Assembly (NCBI GenBank): GCA_039105265.1
Contig: JAPFFF010000027.1
Location: 2,046,001-2,110,000, forward strand
Source of the DNA: Tritrichomonas musculus
Taxonomy: Eukaryota; Parabasalia; Tritrichomonadida; Tritrichomonadidae
Direction: 5' to 3'
DNA: 64,000 nucleotides
The first letter of the stretch is position 1, and every line of letters starts with the position of its first letter. Under the pieces are notes generated by a model, which was given only the letters and a program-made list of their open reading frames with translations, was not told where the DNA came from and made no database searches. Of the stretch, positions 35,390-45,149 are shown one piece after another. The position numbers and the translations under genes are program-made.

Positions 35390-38300
35390 TTATTGTCCTT
35401 GGTCTGAGTTATGCTTTTTTTTGCTGTTGTTTTTATTTCTGAAGATTATAAAAGAAGTCATAAAAGCTAATAAACTTCCACTTATAAAACCTTTTATAAA
35501 TTCTTTCCCATATGGTTGGCATACATCAACTGAATCATTAATTATTAGCTCATTCTTTTTAGTTTGAGCTTCATTGTTAATTTCTGTGGTTATTTGGTCA
35601 GTATGAACATCTTTGTCATTTTTCTCCAATGAAGACTCTATTTTATTTTTAATCCACTTTGCATGTAAAATTGCATCATGGCTTATATTTACAATTGTTT
35701 CTTCTGTAATTCTTATATCGCTGTTCAGATCGATATACCAACCATCAAATGTGTGATTGATTCTAGTTGGAATTGGAAGTTCTCCATATTTTTTGTTATT
35801 TGTAACAACTTTTGATGAAGAAATTTCGTTTCCTCCATTAGAATCAAATGAAATCGTATAAGATTTACATAGAATATATGAATATGAAACTACATCACTG
35901 TTTAAATAATCATTATGCTCTGCATAAGTTGTTATTATTGTATCTTTAACGATAACAATTGGTTTATTGAAATTTTGATAATCTTGAGAATTGTTTGTTT
36001 TGAAGTAAATAACTGAATTTGGCGTGCTTGAGTAAAGTTCGACTAATGTTCCGTTAAATATGCACGACGATGGCTGAATTGAAGCGGTTACTGGCTTTAA
36101 TTTTGTCTTGTAATTATCAATATAAATGATTTTAATATTGTGACTTTTGGCATATTTTTCAGCATATGAACCAGATATCACTTGAAAAACTAATGAAGGA
36201 CAGTTTTGAAAAGAATTTTGGTCGATGTTTTTAACATTTTCTGGAATTGTTACTGTTGTTAATGATGAACATCCATTGAATGAATATGGTCCAATTTTTG
36301 TCAAACTTGTTGGAAATATGATTTCTTTTAATGTGTTAACTTTACAAAATAAATTTGTAATGATGTCGGTCGTGCCTTCTTCAAATTCAACTTTCTCAAT
36401 CGAACTGTAGATAAATGAATATGCATCATTTCCATATTTAGGTTGGTCATTTCGTTGAAGACTTTTCGGAATGACGATTTCTCGTAAATTCGAGCATCCT
36501 TCAAATATTTTATATCCAATATATTCTAATCTATTCGGCAATGTGATATTATATAAATTACGACAATTTTTGAATGATTCGGGTTCAATATTTAATATAT
36601 TGTCTGGAATAATTAATGATTCTAATTGTAAACAATTGTTAAATAAATTGTTTTTGATGGTTCGCATTTTGTTCGAAAATATTATCGTTTCTAATTTTGT
36701 TGATGAAAATGCGAATGATTCAACATCATTGACGCTATCAGGAAGTGTTATTGTTTTGATTCCTGTTGATGAAAATGCATATGATCCAATTCTTCTTAGT
36801 TTATTCGGTAATGTGACCTTTGTTAATGATGAACATCCATTGAATGAATATGGTCCAATGTTTAATAAACTTGTTGGAAATATAATTTCTTTTAATGTGT
36901 TAACTTTACAAAATAAATTTGTAATGATGTCGGTCGTGCCTTCTTCAAATTCAACTTTCTCAATCGAACTGTAGATAAATGAATATGCATCATTTCCATA
37001 TTTAGGTTGGTCATTTCGTTGAAGACTTTTCGGAATGACAATTTCTCGTAAATTCGAGCATCCTTCAAATATTTTATATCCGATATATTCCAATTTATTT
37101 GATAATTTTATATCAATTAAATTACGACAATTTTTGAATGATTCGGGCTCAATATTTAATATATTGTCTGGAATAATCAATGATTCTAATTGTAAACATT
37201 TGTTAAATAAATTGTTTTTGATGGTTCGCATTTTGTTCGAAAATATTATCGTTTCTAATTTTGTTGATGAGAATGCGAATGATTCAACATCATTGACGCT
37301 ATTAGGGAGTGTTATTGTTTTGATTCCTGTTGATGAAAATGCATATGATCCAATTCTTCTTAGTTTATTCGGTAATGTGACCTTTGTTAATGATGAACAT
37401 CCATTGAATGAATATGATCCAATGTGTAATAGACTTTTTGGAAATATAATTTCTTTTAATGTGTTAACTTTACAAAATAAATTTGTAATGATGTCAGTCG
37501 TGCCTTCTTCAAATTTAACTTTCTCAATCGAACTGTAGATAAATGAATATGCATCATTTCCATATTTAGGTTGGTCATTTCGTTGAAGACTTTTCGGAAT
37601 GACGATTTCTCGTAAATTCGAGCATCCTTCAAATATTTTATATCCAATATATTCCAATTTATTCGGCAATGTGATATTATATAAATTACGACAATTTTTG
37701 AATGATTCGGGTTCAATATTTAATATATTGTCTGGAATAATTAATGATTCTAATTGTAAACAATTGTTAAATAAATTGTTTTTGATGGTTCGCATTTTGT
37801 TCGAAAATATTATCGTTTCTAATTTTGTTGATGAAAATGCGAATGATTCAACATCATTGACGCTATCAGGAAGTGTTATTGTTTTGATTCCTGTTGATGA
37901 AAATGCATATGATCCAATACTTTTTAATTTATTCGGTAATGTGACTTTTGTTAATGATGAACATCCATTGAATGAATATGATCCAATTTTTGTCAAACTT
38001 GTTGGAAATATAATTTCTTTTAATGTGTTAACTTTACAAAATAAATTTGTAATAATGTCGGTCGTGCCTTCTTCAAATTCAACTTTCTCAATCGAACTGT
38101 AGATAAATGAATATGCATCATTTCCATATTTAGGTTGATCATTTCGTTGAAGACTTTTCGGAATAACGATTTCTCGTAAATTCGAGCATCCTTCAAATAT
38201 TTTATATCCGATATATTCCAATTTATTTGATAATTTTATATCAATTAAATTACGACAATTTTTGAATGCTTCATAGCCTATATTTAAAATAGAATTTGGT

Positions 38301-39244
38301 AAAACTATGCTACTAATGTTTTGTTTTCCAGAAAAGGCGTTATTTCCTATATAAACAACTGGATTAAATCCGATGATATCAGGAACAACTACATTACCTC
38401 CAGCTCCAGTGTATCCAGTAATTGTAACATGCTGTCCTGAAATTGAATAAACAAAGTCTTTAACAGGTGATTTCGGCCATTCAGGCTGCTCTGTTTTTGA
38501 TTTCTCAACAGCACAAGGAAGACTTATGTTGACTATTTTACACTGATTAAAAGAACTTCCAGAAACTCCATCAACATTACCACTACCAACAATAGTACCA
38601 TCAACAACACAATCTGAAAATTCGCAATTTGTAATTGAACCAGCTAAACCGCCAGTGTTGTTTCTTCCATTAATTTTTCCTTCAAAATAGACATTTTTCA
38701 TTGAAACACAATCACAAAAACCGGCAAAACCGCCAGTGAATTCAAGGCCTTCAATATTTCCAATAACATGAACATTTATCAGAGTCACATTTATCATGTA
38801 TCCTGATATTGCTCCGTTATATTTACCAAAATTTTTCAGATCACATTTCACTGTAAGGTTGAAAATGTTTGAATTCTGCAGATAACCAAATAAACCTGAA
38901 AAATCAGATAATTGAGTTATATTTAAATTTCCGATAACATGGTTGTTACCATCAAAATTTCCTTGAAAGTGATCAATACTATTTCCAATTGGATTCCATG
39001 AAAAATGATTTAAATCGATATCCACTGTTAATAAAAAGAATTTTTCATTATAATTATTACTTTTGCTCACTTGCTGCTGTAATCCTGCTAGATCACCTGC
39101 ACTTTGAATTAAATAAGGTGAATTAAATGATCCATTGCCAGACCAATTCGTGTTTTTTGCGTTTCCATCCCATAAATCACTTTTGCTAAAGTCATTGTCA
39201 AATGATTTTTGTAAGCATAAAACGCAGAATAAATTAACAAACAT
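35390..39244 (-). CDS. BspA-like leucine-rich surface protein with GLUG-like, InlB-type and membrane-anchor modules
   Basis: This 1284-residue protein reads as a surface receptor. A short hydrophobic N-terminus (MFVNLFCVLCL) looks like a signal sequence. Next come GLUG-like repeats (about 60-250; GLFGYL, GGFAGF, GGLAGS) and a long array of BspA-type LRR_5 repeats (SFxxCSSLxxVTLPxxLxxIGxYAF). A chitobiase-C-like segment (PSSCIFNGTLVEL...) precedes an InlB-type B repeat (YTISFDSNGG...FDGWY...LHAKW). It ends with one membrane helix (FISGSLLAFMTSFIIF) and a basic Lys/Asn tail. BspA-like proteins are expanded in trichomonads and linked to adhesion. The modules are otherwise mostly bacterial, suggesting lateral origin. 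About four 188-residue units dominate the LRR region. Confidence 0.93.
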   Translation of the reverse strand: MFVNLFCVLCLQKSFDNDFSKSDLWDGNAKNTNWSGNGSFNSPYLIQSAGDLAGLQQQVSKSNNYNEKFFLLTVDIDLNHFSWNPIGNSIDHFQGNFDGNNHVIGNLNITQLSDFSGLFGYLQNSNIFNLTVKCDLKNFGKYNGAISGYMINVTLINVHVIGNIEGLEFTGGFAGFCDCVSMKNVYFEGKINGRNNTGGLAGSITNCEFSDCVVDGTIVGSGNVDGVSGSSFNQCKIVNISLPCAVEKSKTEQPEWPKSPVKDFVYSISGQHVTITGYTGAGGNVVVPDIIGFNPVVYIGNNAFSGKQNISSIVLPNSILNIGYEAFKNCRNLIDIKLSNKLEYIGYKIFEGCSNLREIVIPKSLQRNDQPKYGNDAYSFIYSSIEKVEFEEGTTDIITNLFCKVNTLKEIIFPTSLTKIGSYSFNGCSSLTKVTLPNKLKSIGSYAFSSTGIKTITLPDSVNDVESFAFSSTKLETIIFSNKMRTIKNNLFNNCLQLESLIIPDNILNIEPESFKNCRNLYNITLPNKLEYIGYKIFEGCSNLREIVIPKSLQRNDQPKYGNDAYSFIYSSIEKVKFEEGTTDIITNLFCKVNTLKEIIFPKSLLHIGSYSFNGCSSLTKVTLPNKLRRIGSYAFSSTGIKTITLPNSVNDVESFAFSSTKLETIIFSNKMRTIKNNLFNKCLQLESLIIPDNILNIEPESFKNCRNLIDIKLSNKLEYIGYKIFEGCSNLREIVIPKSLQRNDQPKYGNDAYSFIYSSIEKVEFEEGTTDIITNLFCKVNTLKEIIFPTSLLNIGPYSFNGCSSLTKVTLPNKLRRIGSYAFSSTGIKTITLPDSVNDVESFAFSSTKLETIIFSNKMRTIKNNLFNNCLQLESLIIPDNILNIEPESFKNCRNLYNITLPNRLEYIGYKIFEGCSNLREIVIPKSLQRNDQPKYGNDAYSFIYSSIEKVEFEEGTTDIITNLFCKVNTLKEIIFPTSLTKIGPYSFNGCSSLTTVTIPENVKNIDQNSFQNCPSLVFQVISGSYAEKYAKSHNIKIIYIDNYKTKLKPVTASIQPSSCIFNGTLVELYSSTPNSVIYFKTNNSQDYQNFNKPIVIVKDTIITTYAEHNDYLNSDVVSYSYILCKSYTISFDSNGGNEISSSKVVTNNKKYGELPIPTRINHTFDGWYIDLNSDIRITEETIVNISHDAILHAKWIKNKIESSLEKNDKDVHTDQITTEINNEAQTKKNELIINDSVDVCQPYGKEFIKGFISGSLLAFMTSFIIFRNKNNSKKKHNSDQGQ
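36190..38270 (-). repeat. Tandem 564-bp coding repeat, 3 full plus a partial copy
   Basis: Units of 564 bp (188 residues, several LRRs each) repeat head to tail inside the BspA-like gene, nearly identical in sequence. Units 1 and 3 share the variant IDIKLSNK, and units 2 and 4 share YNITLPN. The units therefore alternate, which suggests duplication of a two-unit block or conversion. Spacing is exact. Confidence 0.92.
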
Positions 39245-39626
39245 TTTATCTAAAAAAAAAAAAAAAAGGGTATAATTTATTTGAATTAATTGAAAGAAAA
39301 ATTAATAAATAATAACTTTTTGAGATAACTCATTTAAAAAAAAAATAATTATACTTTTTTCTTAATTATATGATGAAACAAATGATTAAATGCGAATTTT
39401 AATGCAAATTTATTTATATTATGATTGTAAAATTTATTTAATTTTATTATAAGCATTTTTCCATTTCCTATTAAAAATTAAAATCTGTTGATATGAAATG
39501 GAAATGGAAAAATGTCAAAATCCATCTGTTGATATGAATCCAAAGTCCATATATTTCTACCATTTTATGTACTCATAAAAAATCAAAAATATTTTGATTA
39601 CATAAAAAAATTTATTCATATTTTTA
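39245..39626. other. Short intergenic region
   Basis: About 380 bp, AT-rich. The phrase CTGTTGATATGAA occurs twice near 39485-39540, with a small inverted repeat of CCATTTCC. No gene is seen. Confidence 0.4.
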
Positions 39627-41015
39627 CTATTTTACTTCAAGTAATCTTCCAAAATACTCAAGTCCAGATAGGCATAAATAATCATAATTAGATGAATTTT
39701 TTCCTGTTTGCCTAATTCGAAGATATCTGTAAAATTCTGTTTGCTCTTTCATTTCAAATGCATAACACACATTCATCCCTTCAATGCCATTGTAGTTATT
39801 ACGCTCATCTAAAATTGTCCAGTCAGATTCAGAATCTGTGTTTGATCCTTCGATAACCCAGCTTCTAGGATGGTGGTCATTATAATTATGTCTTGATTTT
39901 ATAGTGTAGCTTGTTGGGCAAACTTTTCTATCAACGAAATCGTACTTCAGCCACATGTTACTTACATCTGTTGATATGAATCCATTATTGTCATTATGGA
40001 GATCGACAGCATTTCTAGCTTCAAGAGATATTCGATCAGTTATTGTTGTAGCTTTCACTGTTCCATTGTCAGAAACGTTTCCTCCGCTTTCTTTTGTTAA
40101 ATAATCGATGATTCCATTCAAACTGTTTGAAATGTTGCCATCGTACTTAATTGTTTTAATTCTTTCATTATTTTGTTCATGTTTCTTAGTTTCTCTTTGA
40201 TTTTTCTTCCGATTTGGGCTTTCGTGAATGCAAGGACGAAGCTTATTCCAGAGTGCTGTTGACATTTCGTTTGGATCAAAAGTGTCAAGAAATTGTTCAA
40301 TCTTTTGTTCACTTAAGTTCTCAAAATTGATTTGCTCGTAAAATGATATGAGATCAATTTTAGATTCATTATTTGATACTTTTTCTTGATTTTCTTTTTT
40401 ATCATTGAAAAATTGAATAATGAAGTCAAAAAGTGAATCTTCTGTCTCAATTTGTAAAAATTCATTAGAAATAATTGAATAAAGAATTCTTGTCGGGAGT
40501 TGAAGCAATTTTTTTTGGTCAATGGAATAAAAATGGCTTGATATAAAATTAATCATGCTAGAATAATCGAAAAATTGGGGGTTTATGGAAATTTTATCAA
40601 AAAATTGCAAATTTTTTAAATATTGATCAATCTTGTTTTCGCTGATTTCGTCATGAAATAATTGGTTAATACTGGTAAAAAGTTCCTCATTGTCAAAAAG
40701 AATTGAAAATATTTGAAGTAAAAAACTTTCTTCTTCACTTATCTCTATCATTTTGCCCATAGAAAGAAATTTAATTTTAGAAATTATCTCTTCGGTAATT
40801 TTAATGCCTTCTAATTCGTGTACAAAATTTATTGAGTCAATAGTTAGGTCGGATTGGTGAATTTTGGAAATTTTTGGTGAGATAAATTCTGCAAAAATTC
40901 TTGGGATTTGGATTTTTTGATTTGGTAAAATGAATAGAAATTCATCGTCATATGTTGATTCCAAAATCACGTTACTTAGTCCAGAAGATGTAAGTATTAG
41001 CTTTTGGGTACTCAT
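39627..41015 (-). CDS. BTB-like plus F5/8 type C (discoidin) domain protein
   Basis: From the first ATG (41013-41015) the protein has 462 residues; an in-frame GTG 12 codons upstream is not used as a start here. The N-terminal 70 residues resemble the degenerate BTB-like region of a trichomonad family (DDEFLFILPNQKIQIPRIFAEFISPKIS), followed by a helical region. The C-terminal 150 residues are an F5/8 type C fold (NMWLKYDFVDRKVCPTSYTI, SWVIEGSNTDSESDWTILDE, FRYLRIRQTG-like, LSGLEYFG). Discoidin folds bind glycans, lipids or proteins. There is no signal peptide, so it probably acts inside the cell, perhaps as an adaptor like BTBD9-type proteins. Confidence 0.85.
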   Translation of the reverse strand: MSTQKLILTSSGLSNVILESTYDDEFLFILPNQKIQIPRIFAEFISPKISKIHQSDLTIDSINFVHELEGIKITEEIISKIKFLSMGKMIEISEEESFLLQIFSILFDNEELFTSINQLFHDEISENKIDQYLKNLQFFDKISINPQFFDYSSMINFISSHFYSIDQKKLLQLPTRILYSIISNEFLQIETEDSLFDFIIQFFNDKKENQEKVSNNESKIDLISFYEQINFENLSEQKIEQFLDTFDPNEMSTALWNKLRPCIHESPNRKKNQRETKKHEQNNERIKTIKYDGNISNSLNGIIDYLTKESGGNVSDNGTVKATTITDRISLEARNAVDLHNDNNGFISTDVSNMWLKYDFVDRKVCPTSYTIKSRHNYNDHHPRSWVIEGSNTDSESDWTILDERNNYNGIEGMNVCYAFEMKEQTEFYRYLRIRQTGKNSSNYDYLCLSGLEYFGRLLEVK

Positions 41016-41069
41016 TATCCAAAAATTTGGAAAATATTCACTTTTATCCACTTTTTCAGAAAAAAAGTT

Positions 41070-41480
41070 GATTTTAAGAAGAATTATAGAATAGACAACT
41101 TTTTCAGAAAAAAATAATCGTCAAATTTTTTGATAGATCATAAAATTCTCACTTTTTCGCAATTTTTTTATTCAATTTTTTTTCACATTTTTCCAAGCCT
41201 CTAAACTTTTGAATTGAAAAAATGTGAAAAAGTGAGAAAAATTGAATCTATCAATTTTTTGATCTTAATTTTTATAGAGAAGACTAAAAACTCTTTTTTG
41301 TATTTTTTTATTGATTTCTTCTTTTTTTTGTCATATAAAAAATGAATTAAACGCAAAATAATATTCATAAATGATATCATTATTTGATTATTATTTTTTT
41401 ATAAAAATGGTTGATTAAGTAATTAAATGACCTATTAACGATAACATTTGACCAATTTATTGAAATTTAAGATCAATAAA
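41070..41480. repeat. Dispersed repeat, copy B (filled site)
   Basis: Relative of 32600-32900, interrupted by the TIR element at 41132-41252. Past the insertion the similarity resumes (TTGTATTTTT..ATTGATTTCTT, AAAATGGTTGATT). Confidence 0.6.
41132..41252. mobile_element. 121-bp MITE with GATAGAT...ATCTATC ends, 8-bp TSD
   Basis: The termini match those of the 805-bp element at 1571-2375. The flanking duplication AATTTTTT is perfect (41124-41131, 41253-41260). Inner arms TTCTCACTTTTTC and GAAAAAGTGAGAA are inverted. The paralogous empty site at about 32640 confirms insertion. Confidence 0.85.
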
Positions 41481-41761
41481 AACTCCTTTTTTGCTAATCC
41501 TAGCGCAAATAAATGCAAAATTTTTAAAATAAAAAAAACTAATAGAGATTCTGTTTTGGCACTAGGTTTTCCTCCTTATTAACGAGTTTGGTACTACTTG
41601 AATTGAAAATAACAATAAAATAAAAAAAAAAAATAAATATCATTAACACTCAAAATTTTAAATGCTTTTATTAAATGATTCAACTTTTTCAATGATAATT
41701 TTTTTGTGCATTTTTTGAGTATTTATTTAGTCTTTGCGCAAATTTTGAGCAAATGAAGTAT

Positions 41762-42040
41762 CTAGTGTCCGAGTAGATCATTTCCAAGTTCATAAACTTG
41801 TGCATACAAAGAATATGCCTTTGAACGATCTTTTTTTACTCCTTTTCCACCAAAATAGCAGTTTCCTAAATTGACCATTGCATATGTCTTTCCAAGTTCA
41901 GATGCTTTTTGAAAATAGTCAAAAGCTTTTTTGTAATCTTGTTTTACTCCTTTTCCATCATAATAACAGTCTCCTAAAGCGTTCATTGAATCATGTTTGA
42001 CGGCCTTTCCTTTATAGTAGAAGGCTCCTAAAGTGTTCAT
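41762..42040 (-). pseudogene. Sel1-repeat gene fragment
   Basis: A 92-residue frame holds about two and a half Sel1 units (ALGDCYYDGKGVKQDYKKAF, NLGNCYFGGKGVKKDRSKAY). The first unit is internally shortened and there is no kinase or other domain upstream. It has an ATG and a stop but no initiator nearby. It is most likely a fragment of a kinase-Sel1 gene such as that at 30708-32261; a tiny functional protein cannot be excluded. Confidence 0.6.
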
Positions 42041-42443
42041 CTCGGAATTTTTAAAATTATAAAACTATAAAAGAAAATTGTGGTATAATATAAATTTTGG
42101 CTTCAATAATGAAAGAAATAATTTATTATAATTATTGAAGCTTATGGACAAGAAAAATTATTATTTCTTTCAAGCTTGGGGATTCCGAGAGGAATAGAAA
42201 ATAACGATATTTTAAGATTTATATAATTGCTAAAAATTTTATAATACTCTTTATGGCATATGATTGGGAACAATTTGCCTGTGAATCTAAGTCTGTCATA
42301 TCTCAAATATCGATTTGATTAAATATATATTTAATATGCTTATTAAATTTCATTAGGTTGAAATAATAATTTTTAATCTTAAAAACAAGAAGAATAAAAA
42401 AAGAGAAAATAATTGTTGCCATTATTTTTTAATAATGAGCTAA

Positions 42444-42815
42444 TTATTGAATTGTATGATAGATTTTAGAAGTAATCTTCCATCCTTTTGGAGTTCTAAC
42501 GAAAGCGTGGTAGTCAACGTATGCCTGACTATGGAAGACCATAACTGTCTTTGTAACAGCAGATGTTTGTGTAATATCTAAGATAGAGATTTGTGGAGGA
42601 GGGTTTTTATTTGGATCAGCGCCTGCTCCATTAATGAGATCGAAGAAACCTTTGATTGCATGGTTGCCTTCTTCTGGTTGGTTTCTTTTAAAGATGACGG
42701 CATCCTTATGGAAACTTGGCTGCATGATTGCTGACTTTCTTTTGTTGCAAGATTCCAAATATTTCTTGACTCCTGCAATTACTTCCTCGCAATCTTGAAA
42801 ATATGTCTTTCACAT
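42444..42815 (-). pseudogene. NTF2-like (lumazine-binding/SnoaL-type) protein, stop at codon 2
   Basis: The translation (EEVIAGVKKYLESCNKRKSA..MQPSFHKDAVIF...ISILDITQTSAVTKTVMVFHSQAYVDYHAFVRTPKGWKITSKIYH) is a complete NTF2-like fold of about 120 residues, like the putative lumazine-binding family. The ATG at 42813-42815, 13 bases after a good initiator, is followed at once by TGA. The next ATG lies past the first helix. It is either a fresh null allele, a sequencing error, or a product lacking the first helix. Its ligand is unknown. Confidence 0.7.
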
Positions 42816-42828
42816 GATCCTAAAATAA

Positions 42829-42834
42829 AAATGA
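42829..42834 (-). promoter_or_regulatory. Initiator (Inr) TCATTT
   Basis: Minus-strand TCATTT, 13 bases before the ATG of the NTF2-like gene. The promoter looks intact although codon 2 is TGA. Confidence 0.5.
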
Positions 42835-42929
42835 TTTTTTTTTAAACTCTTCACTTATATTGAAATATTTTGAATTAGCGATCGAATTTTAACCTCTCAA
42901 TTTTTATCGTATTGATTTAGTTTTTCTTA

Positions 42930-43245
42930 ACTTTTGGCATTTTCACTTTTCAAAAATAATTATATGATATTAAAAATGATAAGCAAAAAAAGAAATAAAC
43001 TAAAAATAATATTTAAAGAAACAGTCATTTCAAAAAGAAGGAAAATTGAAGAAAATGAAAAGCAATCCAGCAGCACAATATACAATCTTGGTGTGATTTT
43101 TTTTTTAAAGATGAACATGAAAAACGAGATATCAACAAATCCATTCACTATTACTCGCTCGGTGCTAGTTTTAATGATCCAAGTGCACAATTTATAATTG
43201 GTCTTATTTATTATGAAAAGCCAGATAATAATGAGATATTCATGT
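42930..43245 (+). pseudogene. Sel1-repeat relic
   Basis: Plus-strand remnant: YNLGVIFF in one frame, then after a T homopolymer the next frame reads INKSIHYYSLGASFNDPSAQFIIGLIYYE, a typical Sel1 unit. It is frameshifted at the T run and has no start context. It is a second, oppositely oriented Sel1 relic near that at 41762-42040. Confidence 0.5.
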
Positions 43246-43490
43246 GAGGTGACTTCATTGAAAGATATGATTTTGAATGTAATTGAAAAATATGATTTTG
43301 GATGTAATTGAAAGATATGATTACGAATATCATTGAGGGTTATGATTTTGAATTTCATTAAAAAATATGATTTTGAATTATGTTGAAATAAGTGATTTTG
43401 AATTATATTGGAAAATATAATTTTGAATATAATTGAAAAATATGATTTTGAATTGTATTGAAAGAAATGATTTTCAACTTTATATGGAAA
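43200..43490. repeat. Degenerate ~27-bp tandem repeat
   Basis: Repeats of the minus-strand phrase TTTTTCAATTATATTCAAAATCATA, shown here as TTTCAAT-NNN-ATTCAAAATC, occur about ten times. They directly follow an ankyrin unit. The core TTCAAT-NNN-ATTCAA is the same as in spacers of the dispersed ankyrin locus at 20.5-24.3 kb. Confidence 0.7.
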
Positions 43491-44831
43491 TTATGAAAAA
43501 TATTAAGAAGATTGATGTCAAGCTTGTCATTCGTTAATAAAATTTTAACAATTTCAATGTTCTCTTTTTTAACCGCCAAATGTAATGCTGTCATTAAAAA
43601 TATATTTATATCAACATTTCATTGAAAGATATGATTTTAACATAATTAAATAATTATTATTTGAAATTGTATTAACAGAATATTGCAAATTTCTTTTTTG
43701 TTTACATCTATATCTTTGCTTTTCAAAAGATTATCAACAAATACACCATAATGGTTCTTACAAAAATAGCAAAATGAAGATTCATTAAAAGCATTATTTT
43801 TCAAAAAGGTGAAATTATAATATTTGAGACATTGGTTGGATGTATCCTGTGAGTTTTCTTCGCCATTTTGTAAGAAGTTGTTTATTAAGTAGTTTGCAAT
43901 GTCGTTGTGGTGGCATTTGATTGATTCATAGAAGATTTGTTTGTATGAAATATCCTTTATTTCAACATGATTGTCTTCGAGAAAGTGTATCATTTCTGAG
44001 TTTTGACCATGAATGGCCAAAGGCCACAACGATGGCTTTAATTCAACACCTTCAAGTCGCAAGTAGTTAAATATTTGAATTGAGCCAAAAAATGCAGCAT
44101 ATTCAATCAATGAAAATTCATTATCTTCATCATTGTTGTTATAATCTTGCCCTAAATGCGCTTGCTTCTTAAGCAAAAATGAATGTGTTTCATATGTTGA
44201 GGGTTGATTTTTTGCTTTAATTGAAACATCATTTCGAGTTACGTATGCAACAAATTCTGTAATCATGTCCTTTCGAATCAATTCACAGATTTGACTGTCA
44301 TTTTCACCTTTCTTTCTTTATCTCATCAACCTATCCATTTTTCTTTAATTCCCGATCTTTCGGATCATATTTTGGGAACCATTTTTCATTGATGAATGGC
44401 TGGATTTCTGGCTGAAAATACTGTGGATATTTGGCCTATATGTATTTCTCTGTCTTCGTAATTTTTTTAACAATATATTCATCAATAACCATGATTTGTT
44501 GTTCAATGAGAAATAAAAGAATCCTTTTGTTGCGCTTAAAAATATTGAATATTTCTGAATTTGTAAAATATTTTTGAATGTCTTCTTTGAAAAATTGCAA
44601 AATTCTTTCGATTTTGCTAAAAAAAAAAATGGGGAAGCGATGGCAGTTATTCACAATTTTGGGAATTAAGTGTAGTAATGACAAAAAATCATACTGGTTG
44701 TCACTTATTTTGAAATTATTAAATTCGTCTTTCTTTAGTAAGTTTTCCTCTGAATTGGCTTCTTCTTCAAGAAAATTAAGAATGTTTTTTTGGATTTCCT
44801 TCATCATGTCCAAATATTCCTGAGAACTCAT
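43491..44831 (-). pseudogene. DUF3447 ankyrin gene, broken
   Basis: Starts at the ATG at 44831 (MSSQEYLDMMKEIQKN) and follows the family N-terminus to KYI, where an in-frame TAG at about 44436 interrupts before AKYPQYFQPEI. A further frame change near 44300 precedes the segment from GENDSQICELIRKDM through the signature LIEYAAFFGSIQIFNYL to DIDVNKKEI. A spacer and one ankyrin unit (TALHLAVKKENIEIVKILL, 43594 down to about 43500) follow. It is a third ankyrin paralogue with the same unit-spacer layout as the locus at 19-27 kb. Confidence 0.8.
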
Positions 44832-45149
44832 GATTTTAATAAAAAATATTTATTTTTAAATTCTATATCACAAGTCACTTTTTGAATCTTCATTCAATTG
44901 AGATAAAGTATCATTGAAAAGCTCTTTACGCCGGTGAAAAGTCCTTTACGGTGAAGTGAAAATTCACAAAAATTTTGAAAAAAATAAAAAAAGGTCAAAT
45001 ATAAATACCTTTTTTAATCGTTAATATTTATGATATTTTCTCAATTTTATAGTAATGACAAAATATGAAATAATCCTTATCGGACGCGAAACTTAAAAAA
45101 AAAGCAGTTTTATTTCAAAATTGTTTTATTAAAATACTCAAATCAATGA
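44832..45149. other. Short intergenic region
   Basis: 318 bp, AT-rich, with a CTTTACG phrase repeated near 44922-44950. No gene is seen. Confidence 0.4.

Larger units (their letters stand above)
41016..42443. other. Intergenic region with repeat, MITE and Sel1 relic
   Basis: This contains dispersed repeat copy B (about 41070-41480), a 121-bp TIR element inside it, a Sel1 fragment (41762-42040) and a stem-loop at about 42112-42176 (GAAAGAAATAAT...ATTATTTCTTTC). Confidence 0.5.

Noticed and set aside
36225-38102. Repeated ~167-residue plus-strand frames
   Set aside because: They are antisense shadows of the 564-bp repeat in the BspA-like gene and recur at exactly that period.
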